Positions 52,180 through 63,241 of a stretch of DNA of 64,000 nt are shown here, one piece after another; the stretch's first letter is position 1, and every line of letters begins with the position of its first letter. The stretch comes from Bemisia tabaci. Taxonomy: Eukaryota > Arthropoda > Insecta > Hemiptera > Aleyrodidae. Made by a program: the position numbers and the translations under genes. The stretch is taken from positions 32,066,597-32,130,596 of the forward strand of contig NC_092799.1 in NCBI RefSeq assembly GCF_918797505.1. The letters run 5' to 3'. The notes under the pieces are model-generated. The model had not been told where the DNA came from. It saw only the letters and a list, made by a program, of their open reading frames with translations, and searched no databases.

Positions 52180-53850
52180 GTACATAAGACCCTCTTCGTC
52201 GCTCTGCGACAGCCACAGCAGTATATCCTATCCGCCTACAGTATTTCTAGAAGTTCGCTACTCATTTCATTACTGACGGGCATTCCTTACTTATTACTTA
52301 TTACTTCATACTTCATTTACTTATTTCATTATTACGGGGCAAACGATTATTTTGATCGGCCGATTTTAGTCCTGCCGACACAGTCATGACAGACTGCGTT
52401 AATTAAAAACTCAGATTACGGGGACTAATCTTCGGTTCATATTGAACACCTGGCTGTAAGGTTCAGATAACCGGAGTTTTTATTCATAGGAACCAAATTT
52501 TGGTTAGTTAAACTGAATTTTAGTTTCTTCGAATGAAAACTTTGCATAGCCAAGCCAAAAACTTTGGGATCCTGATGAACCATTGTGGCAATGTATCAAC
52601 TATAAAGACGAGTTTGATGTGTAAGGCTGGCAGTGAGTGTACCGTTGCGAGCTCGTACCTCCGTAATTATTTATCATACGAGGCATCACAAACTTTTTTC
52701 TTTATTCTTTAAGATTTGGTTTTTATGCGAGCAAGTTAGAATCGATGTATTTTGTATTCTTGGACGGACTTCAGTGAATATGCACAGAAAATTTCATAAT
52801 TTTACAAATATCTCATCACTTGACTGGATTTTAAAAGTGGAAACCATAACGTATTAAACAAATTGCCGGATGTTATTTTAATAGTGTATCTTCTACATTT
52901 GACTTAGGCGTGGTATCGTGAAATAACCAAACACAAGATCAGCGCCCTTTAAAAAAAGAGAGAAAAAAAGAAAGAAAAAAAGGGTCTCTCGTTCGCACTC
53001 TTAGGCTCCCATTTTCATCAGCCTGTGAAATCGGAGAAATACTTTTTGAAGATCGTATGAGAGACGTAACACCATGCCATAGAAAGAAAAAGGAGGTGTT
53101 TGCTTCTTGAAGATTGTTTACCACGTGATGTAGGTTGGTACAGGTACTCAGTGTTGGTCTGGCTCAAAAATTATGGGGGTCCTGATACGTTTTTGGGCCC
53201 CTCCTCTCAGGTGAGGGCCCCCTTCACTATTCTTAAGTCTTCTTTTATTAGGGGTTTACAAATTTTGGGGGCCCCTGGAGGAATTCTGCCGCGACTTCTT
53301 GAGCCACTTGTCAAAATTTCTGGGGTGCTGAAGCATCCTAGCACTCCTGGCCAGACCGCCTCTGCAGCAAAATCCGATATTCGAAGTATGAAAAATGGAC
53401 CACAACGTCCGATTTTCTTGCTTAAATCAACTCATGGTATAATTTCAAACACTTTAGTCGTGTTTTGCTCGGAACAACAAATTGTTTCTGGTTTTTTTTC
53501 TTGTTTCTTTTACGCGATTCTGAACAACCATAATGAGAGAGCAAATTCGAATTTTAGGTTAGATAACAGCGTTGTCTTGGGCAACAACATAAAAGCGACT
53601 TGCTCGGAGCACGTTGCAGTTGCTGTACAACAATGTTGCTTCAGTGGTTCCCAAGTTTTGAGAGCGAAAATAAACCCGGCCCCCACAACACTAAACAACT
53701 TCGAGCAAAATGCGATTGTTGCTTGTTTTCCCAACATGTTGCGAGCGAGTGTTGCCTGCCGAAACAAAATATAACTATTTTATATAGAATGACTTTTTTC
53801 CATAAACTACACCATTTCCGAGAAAATCGATGATGAAAATCGTCCGTACC
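52180..53850. other. No supported gene
   Basis: Frames at 53100-53774 cover a composite of repeat fragments. GCAAAATCCGA and ATGAAAAA(A/T)GGAC words near 53370 also occur at 45885. ACAACA/TGTTGC words recur at 53575-53760. No convincing gene. TTTATT near 53246 could be a distant - strand poly(A) signal of the Cys-rich gene. Confidence 0.4.
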
Positions 53851-53853
53851 GAC

Positions 53854-55107
53854 CTAACCGCCGGAACAGGGTGCTGTAATTATGGCAAGACAGCACTCGC
53901 CGAGGCACCCTATACATTCCTCATCACACAACTCGCTACAGTCCGGCATGTTGTCACAAAGTGTGGCACAGCAATTGGAGAAACACCCAGTAATCGAATC
54001 CCACATACCCCCGCATGGATCTCCCCCACCACCACCATCACCACTATTCTCACCCCCAAAACAACTGCAAAGCGATTGCAACCAGCTCTGGTCTCCCGGC
54101 GCCGCGTTGGGATCGGTAATAACCCCACCCCCTCCTGTATCACCCCCTCCGGTATCACCCCCTCCGTCACCCGATCCCGAACCCCAACGCTCACCGTCAC
54201 TGCTGCTGCCATAATAACCACCACCACCATAATAACCACCACCACCATAATACCGATTACCGCCGCCATGATACTGATTACCGCCATGATTATACGGACG
54301 ATACCGGGGACGATCCCGCAGCATTTCGGCAATCTTATCATATCTTTCGCGGTCCTCATGCGGTCGATAGATGGGTGGAGGTGGAGGATGATTTTCGTGG
54401 TGGGGGCGATTGTGAGGATGGGGGCGTGGTTGGTAATGGGGGTCAGAGCGGATTGGGGGACCGAGGGGGGGACTCTTATGACCCCGGCGGTGTTTAAAAT
54501 AATCCGGATCATCGGAGGGACTCGGACGAGGTCTCCGATTTTCTGGGGAAAGCGGGTGGTTTTGCCCTGGTTTTGTGTTCGTTGCGTCATTTTGGGGGAA
54601 ACCCTTGGCTTTGGTTCGGGTTAAGATAGAGGTAAAGCAAGTCAACTTTGATGATTTCTGAGGTGAAGGTTTCGGGTGACGAGTACAAGGATGCTTCCCG
54701 GTCGGTAATTTTTTCAGGAGTTGCTGACAAATATTAGGCGAGGGCGGAGCTTTCCTGCTGCGTTTTGATTTACTTCTACTATCTCTGCTCAACCAGCGAG
54801 TCAACAGAGATTTCTTACGGTCGCTCTCTTGGACACTCGCAGAGGGTACCATGCGGGTTGTTAGTTTCTGGTCCTGGGTTCCGAGCACGTCTTCCTCAAG
54901 ATGTGTGAATAAGCCATTGATCGCTCTTGAGTCTCCGATCCTCTGGACGATTCCTTCTTTTTGGGCGAGTATATTTTTGCCAATTTCTAAGGAGTTTGAA
55001 AATTCTTGAGATTTCGGGACACTTGGAAATTCAACTTTGTGACCAGGATATTCGGAAAAATCTCTTTCCACGAGCTTGTCAACGTCATCTCTCGCATTTG
55101 GATGCAC
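53854..55107 (-). CDS. 3' exon of an unidentified low-complexity protein with a Cys-rich C-terminus
   Basis: Open frame of 417 codons on the - strand, ending at TAG (53856-53854). It opens exactly after a strong acceptor (TCTTTTATTTGTCCATAG, ending 55108) and its first codon is GTG, so it is a spliced exon and not a start. Residue order in the exon: charged N-terminal part (1-90); a basic Ser/Arg/Lys stretch (~98-120); Pro/His-rich (145-255) with a PPIY motif that could bind a WW domain; Gly/Tyr-rich (~270-310); Gly/Asp/Ser-rich; then a Cys-rich end (341-417) with 14 Cys, including CSC, NCC and ECC groups. No signal peptide is visible in this exon. The Cys pattern could be lipid-modified or metal-binding, but that is speculation. 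I do not recognise the family. The + strand frames here are shadows. Confidence 0.72.
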   Translation of the reverse strand: MHPNARDDVDKLVERDFSEYPGHKVEFPSVPKSQEFSNSLEIGKNILAQKEGIVQRIGDSRAINGLFTHLEEDVLGTQDQKLTTRMVPSASVQESDRKKSLLTRWLSRDSRSKSKRSRKAPPSPNICQQLLKKLPTGKHPCTRHPKPSPQKSSKLTCFTSILTRTKAKGFPQNDATNTKPGQNHPLSPENRRPRPSPSDDPDYFKHRRGHKSPPLGPPIRSDPHYQPRPHPHNRPHHENHPPPPPIYRPHEDRERYDKIAEMLRDRPRYRPYNHGGNQYHGGGNRYYGGGGYYGGGGYYGSSSDGERWGSGSGDGGGDTGGGDTGGGGVITDPNAAPGDQSWLQSLCSCFGGENSGDGGGGGDPCGGMWDSITGCFSNCCATLCDNMPDCSELCDEECIGCLGECCLAIITAPCSGG

Positions 55108-55173
55108 CTATGGACAAATAAAAGAGACAACGGTAAGCCAATGAAATCTGTGCATTTTTCAATCAAAATGGAC

Positions 55174-55191
55174 CTCGTCTCTCATCATCAT
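55174..55191 (-). CDS. Possible first coding exon (MMMRDE) of the Cys-rich gene
   Basis: ATG ATG ATG AGA GAC GAG ends in phase 0, as the 53854-55107 exon requires, and would leave a 66-bp intron. The donor (GTCCAT) is weak. A much better donor, GTAAGA at 55203-55198, lies just upstream, but its exon has in-frame stops and would need to be non-coding. A second possible start, ATG at 55818, has a good donor (GTAGGC) but the wrong phase. The 5' end is unresolved. Confidence 0.25.
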
Positions 55192-56152
55192 GTTACTTCT
55201 TACACGGACTGTTAATCATCAGTTCGCGGGAGCAAGTTCAAGAGGTCAAACCGAGACTATTTTCATTCTTTGAGTTTTTTCTGAAAGTGTTTCCAATCAA
55301 AGCTACAGGCCCACCCAATTAATACTGCTCATTCGAAAAGAAACATTCTCCCAGTCCAAAATATTTTATGTATATTACAGACCCAATTTTTAAATTCTTC
55401 CATCCACTGGATTTTTTGCATGCTTGCAAAAGTACTTGTTGTCATGGGAACGGAGTTCCCCATGATATTAGAATCGTTCCGTTGCTTTCGCTAAGGGATT
55501 CCCTATACCTCTGCGACCTTGAGCGTTTCGCCCAGTCTCCGATTTTTGGTTGATTTTCCGATGTATCAAAAACCGTTGTATTTTTTAGCCAATCATGTCT
55601 CTACGTCAAGTTGTGTTGATTGCTAAAATTCGCTTTCAGCGAGTTTTTTTCCACCTTGAGATGTCGTGTCTGACTGGTAAATCTGCGCAGAACCACGAAG
55701 TTCCGTTTTTAGGCAAATTCTTTTTTTTGGGAGGTTCTGATTGGTTATTTTTCGCCATCAGTTTTCTGTTCGTTGGTGCAAAAGATCGCCTACCTCGGTG
55801 TTCTTGAGAAGCCGCCATTATCCCACCTCAAATTTGAAAAATAGAAGTAAAGAAATAATAACCATCGTACAAGGTGGAAAATTGTTCTGGAGGACTCGTT
55901 ACGGATAAAGAAGTCAAAATCAGAGCTCGATTGATTGATTTAATTCATGGATACGCAAATATTGCCTTAGCTCAACTGCCGCGATCGGAATGCATGCTAG
56001 GATGAACCTCGAGACGCATTAAAACAGTGCGAACCATGGCTCCTACAGCAATGCGCATGCGCTTCATATTCAAAAGCAGTCAAGGTCTCTTGTGATAAGT
56101 CCCGCCCATTGCCCGAGTCTTTTAAATGCTATTTTTACTCTCGCTCACGTGG

Positions 56153-56243
56153 ATCCGTTATAGCCTAGTTGACTAAACCGCCTCGTATTTTTGATTAGGT
56201 GCGGGCACCCGGCGATCGGGAGTTCGATACCCGACGATGGGAA
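56153..56243 (+). repeat. tRNA-like unit, probable SINE head
   Basis: TAGCCTAGTTGAC matches the A box and GAGTTCGATACCCG the B box, with 59 bp between their starts. CGGGTATC and GATACCCG-type pairing at the T arm is partly kept (GGGAGTTCGATACCC). Confidence 0.55.
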
Positions 56244-56360
56244 CTACTTTTTAATGGTTGTATTGAATGTTTTAGACTAATCATCAAAAAATAATTAATA
56301 GTAGATGATAAATGTACGAACATTTTCTCGTGAGTTAATATGTTAAACAAAAATACTGGA

Positions 56361-56900
56361 ATATACCTCCTTCATATAATCAGCCACATGTTCCCCCAAA
56401 TTAATGACGTTATTTTCTTTTTTCAATAAAGTTAATTTGCATTCAACGTTCGTAAGTTAAGCAAAAAGTACCTATTGATACAAATAGAAAGACATGAAAA
56501 TAGTATGTCTAACATTTCAGTTGTTTTTTTTTTTTTTTTATTTATTTTTTGTTTTTTTGTTTTTTCAATAAAACAAATTGACTGGGACTAGAATCATCGT
56601 ATCTCTGAAGACAAAAGCTAAGTTTTTTGATACAGAAATACTAATATATTCATCCTTTATATAATCAGGGAGATGTTGACCCAAATATTGATGTATATTT
56701 TCTCTGTTCGCCCAAATTAATGATGGTATTTTCTTTTTTCAATAAAATTAATTTACATTCCACGTTCTTAAAGCAATATTTTCTCCAAAATTCAGCAAAA
56801 AATAACAATTTATACCTACGCAAAAAGTAAATAAATAAATAAAGCAATGACATGAAAGTAGTATAGGTAGTACACATCTAACATTTCGGTTACATCTATT
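56361..56900. repeat. Diverged direct duplication of ~200 bp
   Basis: TTAATGACGTTATTTTCTTT near 56402 and TTAATGATGGTATTTTCTTT near 56715, and ATAATCAG, GACATGAAA(A/G)TAGTAT and CTAACATTTC words in both. Spacing is about 310 bp. Confidence 0.6.
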
Positions 56901-56944
56901 TGAATGAAAAAAATGGCAACTTAGGAAGCACATAGGTCACTTAT

Positions 56945-57197
56945 CGACGGTGAAACTACCAAACCACGTATCTCGGTTTGCGACGTCGCAGACTTCCTGT
57001 CATACTTTATTTTTTAAATGAAAAGCTACTTAACGTCCAGTCTTGAAAATTTCCGTGATTTTTCCTCTTCGTGCGGAGAAAATTCTGTGAAAATTTCAAG
57101 GAATGATATTGATTTGGTCTACTTCAAAAAAATAAAATGTGAGCGGAGATTTTTAAACACCGCAAACGAGATACGTGGTTTGGTAGTTTCACCGTCG
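56945..57197. mobile_element. MITE with CGACGGTG ends (family 3), best-preserved copy
   Basis: Ends CGACGGTGAAACTACCAAAC and its complement. 4-bp duplication TTAT at 56941-56944 and 57198-57201. Open frames over it are incidental. Confidence 0.82.
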
Positions 57198-57204
57198 TTA
57201 TGAT

Positions 57205-59385
57205 GCGTATTCGGGCATATGCGTAGAGTAAAAATATCATACTTTACGCCGAAAAAACGAAACTGAAAGTTAAATGCGTTAACTTCCAAAAACCATACAT
57301 AATCCAACGAAAATAAATAATTGGTAAATAACAGCTTTCTTGTATGCAAAGAAAAAAAATTAAAAATGTTAAAAAAGAGATGTCGACACAAAATTACATA
57401 GCCCCTTCAATTCTGAAGATACTACAAACGAACTGTACCTTAAAATTTTCATATCCCAGAAGCAAAAGTTCCCATGACGAATATTGCTATCGCTAGCGAT
57501 TGCAAAAACCAACTTGTTTCATTTTGAAATTAAAGGTATGTATCCTCCATTAATTTTTTTTTTCTTTTTAATGACGCACTAAGTTGCACTCAGTCTGGCA
57601 CAGTCTAATGCTGATTATTGGGTGTTTCATTCCATCAGCGTTCAATAAAAGTAAATGACGTATAGCTTCCAAAGTGAAAGGTGAAAGGGTTGTACTTCAT
57701 CGCAAACGTAAAATTTCATGGTTTCATCTTCGGCAGCAGTATGAAAAAAGTTAAGGAATAAAAGAAAACCCCTCAGCATTATTTTCGCTTAAGCTGTACA
57801 TATTTTCTTCCTGTGCACATGAACACACTGTTCATTGCATTCTTTATCCTCTTTCTGAAATTGTAGAAAAACCTGCATGTCCTCAAGTCATGGAATTTTC
57901 AACTTGAACATTCTCTGTGATTTGTATGCATGAGAGATAATGGAAGGTAGGAGCGGAAGAGAGATGGAAGTAGTGAGCGAGGGAGAGAGACATTACATTG
58001 ATGCAAAGGTGATCTGACTTACTAGTATCAAGTTACATCTTGAGGTCTGTAGTGAAGTTAATTTTGAAAAATTATATTTTGGGTAAGCGGCTAATTTCTG
58101 GAAGGAATATGAATAATCATTTATGGTAAACAAAACCACTTGTTTTATTCGTATATAAAAGTATTTTTAACTTCCAATTAAAAGGATTATGAATTGAATA
58201 AAATAGATGTTAATATAACAGCCAATATCCGCCATGATTTCTGTAGTATTAGTAAGTATGATTAATATTATCTATCTCCTAATTATCTATCTTCAATATC
58301 TCTCCTTTAATTTTCAAGAATAAAAATAATTTCAAAGATACGCGTGTGAGGGTGGGGGTGCGTGTGTAAGTGTGGTTGGTGGGCTTGGCGAATCAATTTT
58401 TTAGCTGGTCCGACAATATGAGCAATAAAACCTTCAGCGTAAACAGAAAAAGCGCAAACAGATTGAAAGACAAAGTATCTAGATCACTCAAATTTGCATT
58501 AACTTCTCTTAAGATCTTTCAAACTTGAATGATCTTGATCATTAATTCGATCCTTGAATTTCAGTGAGCGTGAATGATCTTAATCATTGGATCTGATCCA
58601 GCATGAATGATTGATCCTAATTGTTGAATTTGACATTTTCCGGTTGTATTTCCCTCAATTAAATCTTTCAGGCGGGTTATTACAAAATGTGATTTCCTGC
58701 CTCATTTTAATTGGTGACGATCATTATTATTTTTCGCCAATTTCATAATTGAAATGTAACACATTTCTTATCTAACTATCCTTTACATGTTTACTTCTAA
58801 TCTATTATTTATCTGTCAATCTTCCTCCACCAGGACTTGAATCCCCAATATTTGAATTTAGAGTTCGATGCCTCAGACCCTCAACGTGTCGCGCTCGAAG
58901 CGAAAGAGGCCATAATTGACCCGTGAACATTAAAGGGTAATCAACCCCAAAAAATTCGGATCTAACGGTCCCAAAACCATCAGGCCCTTGCTGATGAGAT
59001 CATGGATAAGCACTAGACTTGCCAAATTGATAAGTTTAGGGTCAGTGAGGCCTTTGAAGGCTGAGAGACTGTCACAGTGTCACATTCGAATTTCTTGAGG
59101 TCGATTATGCCCAAGAAAATACCTTTATTCTGGGCCTATATATCATTTAGCGACATCAGTTTGGACTTTTTGGTATCAATTTAGGTCAAAATTTTCCGTA
59201 CTTAATGATTCTGACTAAATAATTTCAAAATTCTCACGGCCTGATGTTCAAAGTAAGGGCCCCAAGAAGGCTTGGGGAGCCTTCGGATGATGAAAGATAC
59301 TCCATAGGGTGACTCCCCATTTGACTCATTGTTTGCAGTTTTGTACCACCAAAATAACCGAAAATAAAAACTGGTGCCGATGGTT
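57205..59385. other. No supported gene
   Basis: AT-rich intergenic. GAATGATC and GATCATT words cluster at 58500-58640, like those at 6670-6880. GGTGTGCGTGTGTAAG-like GT-rich stretch near 58345. Confidence 0.5.
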
Positions 59386-59400
59386 TGGGACATCCTGTAT

Positions 59401-60365
59401 ATGTACGTATTAAATGCGAATGAATTTAGTTTGAAACTGAGCTGAAAAGCAAATGTTTTCCGAGCGTTTGATTATTATGACCTTTTGAGGTGGAAAAAAG
59501 TTCTGTTTTCCTCACTCTCTTCCATTAAAACGGTAATGTACTTGTGGACAATCATCCTTTTGAAAAAAAATTACTGAAATATAGTGACCTCACTCTAAAA
59601 ATTGACGCACCACGATGGATCGTACGCAATTACGCAAATGGAGGTTTGATAATTAATGGATGCAAGAGGACTGCGATATTCCAAAATGTCGACTGATAGT
59701 AACTTCTCCTAAAAAACCATTGCATCTCCTATGGAATTTTTTGAGGATCTCACAATTTGAAGTGACTATAGCACACGTAAAATTAAAAAAACACACGTGC
59801 GACGTTCCGATTTTATTTTTCTATAAATAAACTTAACGCATTTGTTTGCTTTTTTGCTCTACTCACTCATGTTGCAATTGGATGTACGTATTAAATGCGA
59901 ATGAATTTAGTTTGAAACTGAGCTGAAAAGCAAATGTTTTCCGAGCGTTTGATTATTATGACCTTTTGAGGTGGAAAAAAGTTCTGTTTTCCTCACTCTC
60001 TTCCATTAAAACGGTAATGTACTTGTGGACAATCATCCTTTTGAAAAAAAATTACTGAAATAAAGTGACCTCACTCTAAATATTGACGCACCACGATGAA
60101 TCGTACGCAATTACGCAAATGGAGGTTTGATAATTAATGGATGCAGGAGTACGCGTTCTTTGACCGCGATATTCCAAAATGTCGACTGATAGTAACTTCT
60201 CCTAAAAAACCATTGCATCTCCTATGGAATTTTTTGAGGATCTCACAATTTGAAGTGACTATAGCACACGTAAAATTAAAAAAACACACGTGCGACGTTC
60301 CGACTTTATTTTTCTATAAATAAACTTAACGCATTCGTTTGCTTTTTTGCTCTACTCACTCATGT
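59401..60365. repeat. Recent 481-bp tandem duplication
   Basis: Two near-identical direct copies, 59401-59881 and 59882-60365. They differ at a few positions, the largest being about 12 bp extra in the second copy near 60144-60160. Each copy has a small open frame (about 56 and 60 codons) starting at ATGCA(A/G)GAG and the 12-bp difference keeps the frame, but I see no recognised domain. The first copy abuts a GGGACATCCTGTATA motif at 59387, a common transposon end. Confidence 0.88.
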
Positions 60366-60915
60366 TAGCGGCTCTGGTGCTTGCACTAGAGCTGCTATTC
60401 CGGACGGTCCCAGCTGGGGAGTATCAACGGACCATGTTACATTGGAGAGACCGCGTGTTGGTTGATGGGAATCGGCGCCATTTTCTGCTGTTTAGGGGGG
60501 ACTGATTTTATTTTAATTGATATCTTTTTCCTGTGAGCGAATGCTATGTTGTGTAGTGTATTTTTGGAATCATGGTGATACTGTCAATAATTCAAAACGG
60601 GTCTGTGCTTTAATCTCGCACTGGAAAAAATTTACTTTACGTTTAAAATTTGAAAATTCAAATCTATAAGTTTTCGCGCTTTTTTCGAAGAATGCCGTGG
60701 TTGGAGCTTCCTAGTCATACTACTGGACATCAGCTGATAGCAAACAAAGGTTACCAAGGAAACCGTAAACGCGTAACAACTACCTACCGTCGCCAGAGCC
60801 GCTTTCCGACGCGAATGCGTTGGAGCTTCCTGCTTGTTGCAATTGGAATTTCGACTTATCCTTCGCGTGGTTGTGATCCTATATCCTTTGAGATGTACGA
60901 GCCTCTTACGTTCGA

Positions 60916-61505
60916 TGGTGAAATTACCAAACCACATACGGAGAAAAAAAACTTCGTGCGTGGGACCCGAGGTTTAGGTCAAATTGATCTCTGAATTTTT
61001 CGGATTGAGCATCTGAACACTTTAGGTCCAGCTGCTATGGTTCGGATCACACATTTGAAACTTCAGTTCTTACATCTGAAGTACTTCGGTTTTCACATTC
61101 GAAAAACTTCGGTTCTCATATCTGAAGTATTTCAGATGTAAGAACTGAAGTTTCAGATGTGTGATCCAAACCTCGACAGCCAGACCTAAAGTGTTCAGAT
61201 GCTCAATCCGAAAACTTCAGAGATCCATATGACCTAAACTTCGGGTCCCACGCACGAGGTTTTTTTCTCCGTGCACATATCTCGGTTTGCGACGATGCAG
61301 ACTTCTTGTTATACTTTATTTCTTAAATGAAGAACTATTCAAAATCCATTCTCAAAAACTTCCGTGATTTTTCTACTCATTGCAAGGCAATTTCTAAAAA
61401 AACTTCAAGAAATGATGTTGATTTGTTCCCCCTTAAAGTAATAAAACAGGAACGGATACTTGTAAACACCGCAAACGAGATACTTGGTTTGGGGGTTTCA
61501 CCGTC
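60916..61505. mobile_element. MITE family 3 copy split by another foldback element
   Basis: Left end (ATGGTGAAATTACCAAACCA, 60915-60934) and right part (from ATCTCGGTTTGCGACG at 61279 to TTTCACCGTC near 61505) are one family 3 element. It is interrupted by the element at 60938-61273. Confidence 0.8.
60938..61273. mobile_element. Foldback element nested in a family 3 MITE
   Basis: 336-bp palindrome with ACGGAGAAAAAAA...TTTTTTTCTCCGT ends. The arms repeat the CTTCGGTT / TCTGAAGT words. CACAT flanks it on both sides (60933-60937 and 61274-61278), which fits a 5-bp target-site duplication. Confidence 0.82.
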
Positions 61506-61837
61506 TATATTCATAGAATGCACATACTCTTCGTGAAAATATTCCTTCCTTTCCCGCCAGAAAAAACACGCAAAACCTCACTACCTACAAACCTTGGATT
61601 CAAATTTTATTGGCCACTGTTGACCGCAAAAGTAGTCGACGATAACTTTTAAATTTTACCAGAATTCGCTAAATGATCATTTAAAATGAAAGCATTTGAA
61701 AATTATGATACATTCGCTCTACGTAGCAAGTTACAGCAGTATAATTCGTATACATTTTAAACCAATCAAAGTATCACCACCTTCTGCCATCTACAAATCA
61801 AAGTCTGCTGCAAACAAAACGGCCTCATGAGATTTCT

Positions 61838-62076
61838 GCCGTGCTAAGGAAAAACGCCGTTTGAACATTCGAGAACCGCCAAATTTCCTCCCATATAAAG
61901 TTATGAAGAAAATCCTTTGAAATTTTCAGATGATTCAGATCTGGTCGCGAATAAAATTCCCGAAAAAATTCGAAGAAAAATATTCATATTGCAGGCATCC
62001 CTGAAAATTAATATTTTCTCAAAAGATTTGGCAACGCTGAAGGCTCATATGACGTTCTTCCTTGTCATGGCAGATC
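61838..62076. mobile_element. Relative of 28682-28945
   Basis: Starts CTGCCGTGCTAAGGAAAAAC and ends with a decayed complement (GTTCTTCCTTGTCATGGCA). Confidence 0.55.
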
Positions 62077-62331
62077 AAGACAGGCAAAATTTACTTTAAG
62101 GTAAGGGAAAATTGAAATAATTACACCACAATGTTACTCATCCGTGATTTACCACAAGGAACACTCAAAAATTCTAAAAATTGATCTGTAGGCAGCAATT
62201 CAACTTTAAAGACCAAAAATAAGAATTAGTTAAAATGTACGTCAAAGTTAAAGTAATTAGAAGAGTTTAACTTTAACTCCAAAAACATCATTCATAACAT
62301 CATGCGAATTATTTCTTGGAAATTTCTTGGA

Positions 62332-62453
62332 AAAACTATGGAAAAGGATCGATAAACAGGGTGTTCGCAGCGAACACCTTAATAATCGATTCTTTACCAT
62401 AGGTTTAAATGGCATAACAATCGATGTATCGCAATTCACGCCACGCCACTGGA
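62332..62453. mobile_element. Foldback MITE, hAT-like (family 1), truncated copy D
   Basis: The right half and centre (GGTGTTCGCAGCGAACACC) match family 1 and it ends CACGCCACGCCACTG. The left arm is missing about 40 bp. No duplication can be read. Confidence 0.75.
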
Positions 62454-62598
62454 GCTCAGTTTGTTTTTCCAACTTTGTTTTGAAATACCAAGCTTTAGCT
62501 TACCTTAAAAGGCCACGCCAACGAAGTCGGAGGATTTGCTATCGACTGTTGACAGTTTATTACGGAAGTGTTGGGATCCGCTTGAAATATCACTAGTA

Positions 62599-63228
62599 TT
62601 AAATTTTACTTATCGTTCCTGTCACCGCTAACCCTCTGTAGTTCCCACAGTCATCCTTCCTTCCTTTTTTATGCGACGCTGTTATCCAGGCCTCTTTCCA
62701 TTCTTTCGGGATGTCATCACCGTCAACGCACTTCTGCAGCAAATCCCTGAGATGGTTAACCAACTTGCCAGTCCCACATTTAATTAACTCGGCTGGAATG
62801 TTTCCTGGCCCAGGAGCTCTTCCATTCATCAATTCCCTGATTGCTTTGACCACCTCCTCAACTCGAATTTCCATTGAGTGATCCTCGACTATATTTTCAG
62901 CATTCCCCGTTTGAAACTCTGGTCGTCCTTCCGTCAATAATTTATTAAAATGTTCGTCAAGCTGTGAGATTGTTATCGGAGATATAATGTCTCGTTTCAT
63001 GTCCCTTCTTAGGCCTTTGATCAGCTTCCAGCTCTCAGCACTCTTCCTTCCCCCCAGGTATGTGTCAATCCTTGAGCAGTTGGTCTCCAAGACTCGTTTT
63101 TCTTCCTGGTGATTAAAAGACGAACCCTCGCCTGGGCTTTCCTATACGCGCCGCGGGTGTCTGCAGTCCTAGAAGCCAGATAGTCATGGTACTTCCTACG
63201 CTTTTCTTCAATGAATATCACTTCGTTG
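62599..63228 (-). mobile_element. Non-LTR retrotransposon fragment (N-terminal part of the reverse transcriptase), truncated at both ends
   Basis: Frames at 63021-63240 (KYHDYLASRTADTRGAYRKA) and 62599-63090 (VVKAIRELMNGRAPGPGNIP, EWKEAWITASHKKGRKDDCG, NYRGLAVTGTISKI) join with one frameshift near 63090. They cover the linker and first reverse-transcriptase motifs. The sequence stops abruptly after the NYRG motif. A 13-bp direct repeat, AATATCACTAGTA, flanks it (62586-62598 and 63229-63241). Confidence 0.8.
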
Positions 63229-63241
63229 AATATCACTAGTA

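Noticed and set aside
53100..53774. 224-codon + strand frame
   Set aside because: Composite of repeat fragments, no recognisable domain and no coding-like composition.
53830..54624. 264-codon + strand frame and a 226-codon second - strand frame
   Set aside because: They overlap the 417-codon - strand exon, which has the splice acceptor, coherent domains and the real stop.
55636..55818. 60-codon - strand frame (MAASQEHRG...) as first exon of the Cys-rich gene
   Set aside because: Its GTAGGC donor is good, but the phase does not fit the acceptor at 55108 without another exon.
60650..60994. 114-codon frame with a hydrophobic segment
   Set aside because: Overlaps repeat sequence shared with 11.9 kb and runs into a MITE; no start context or splice support.
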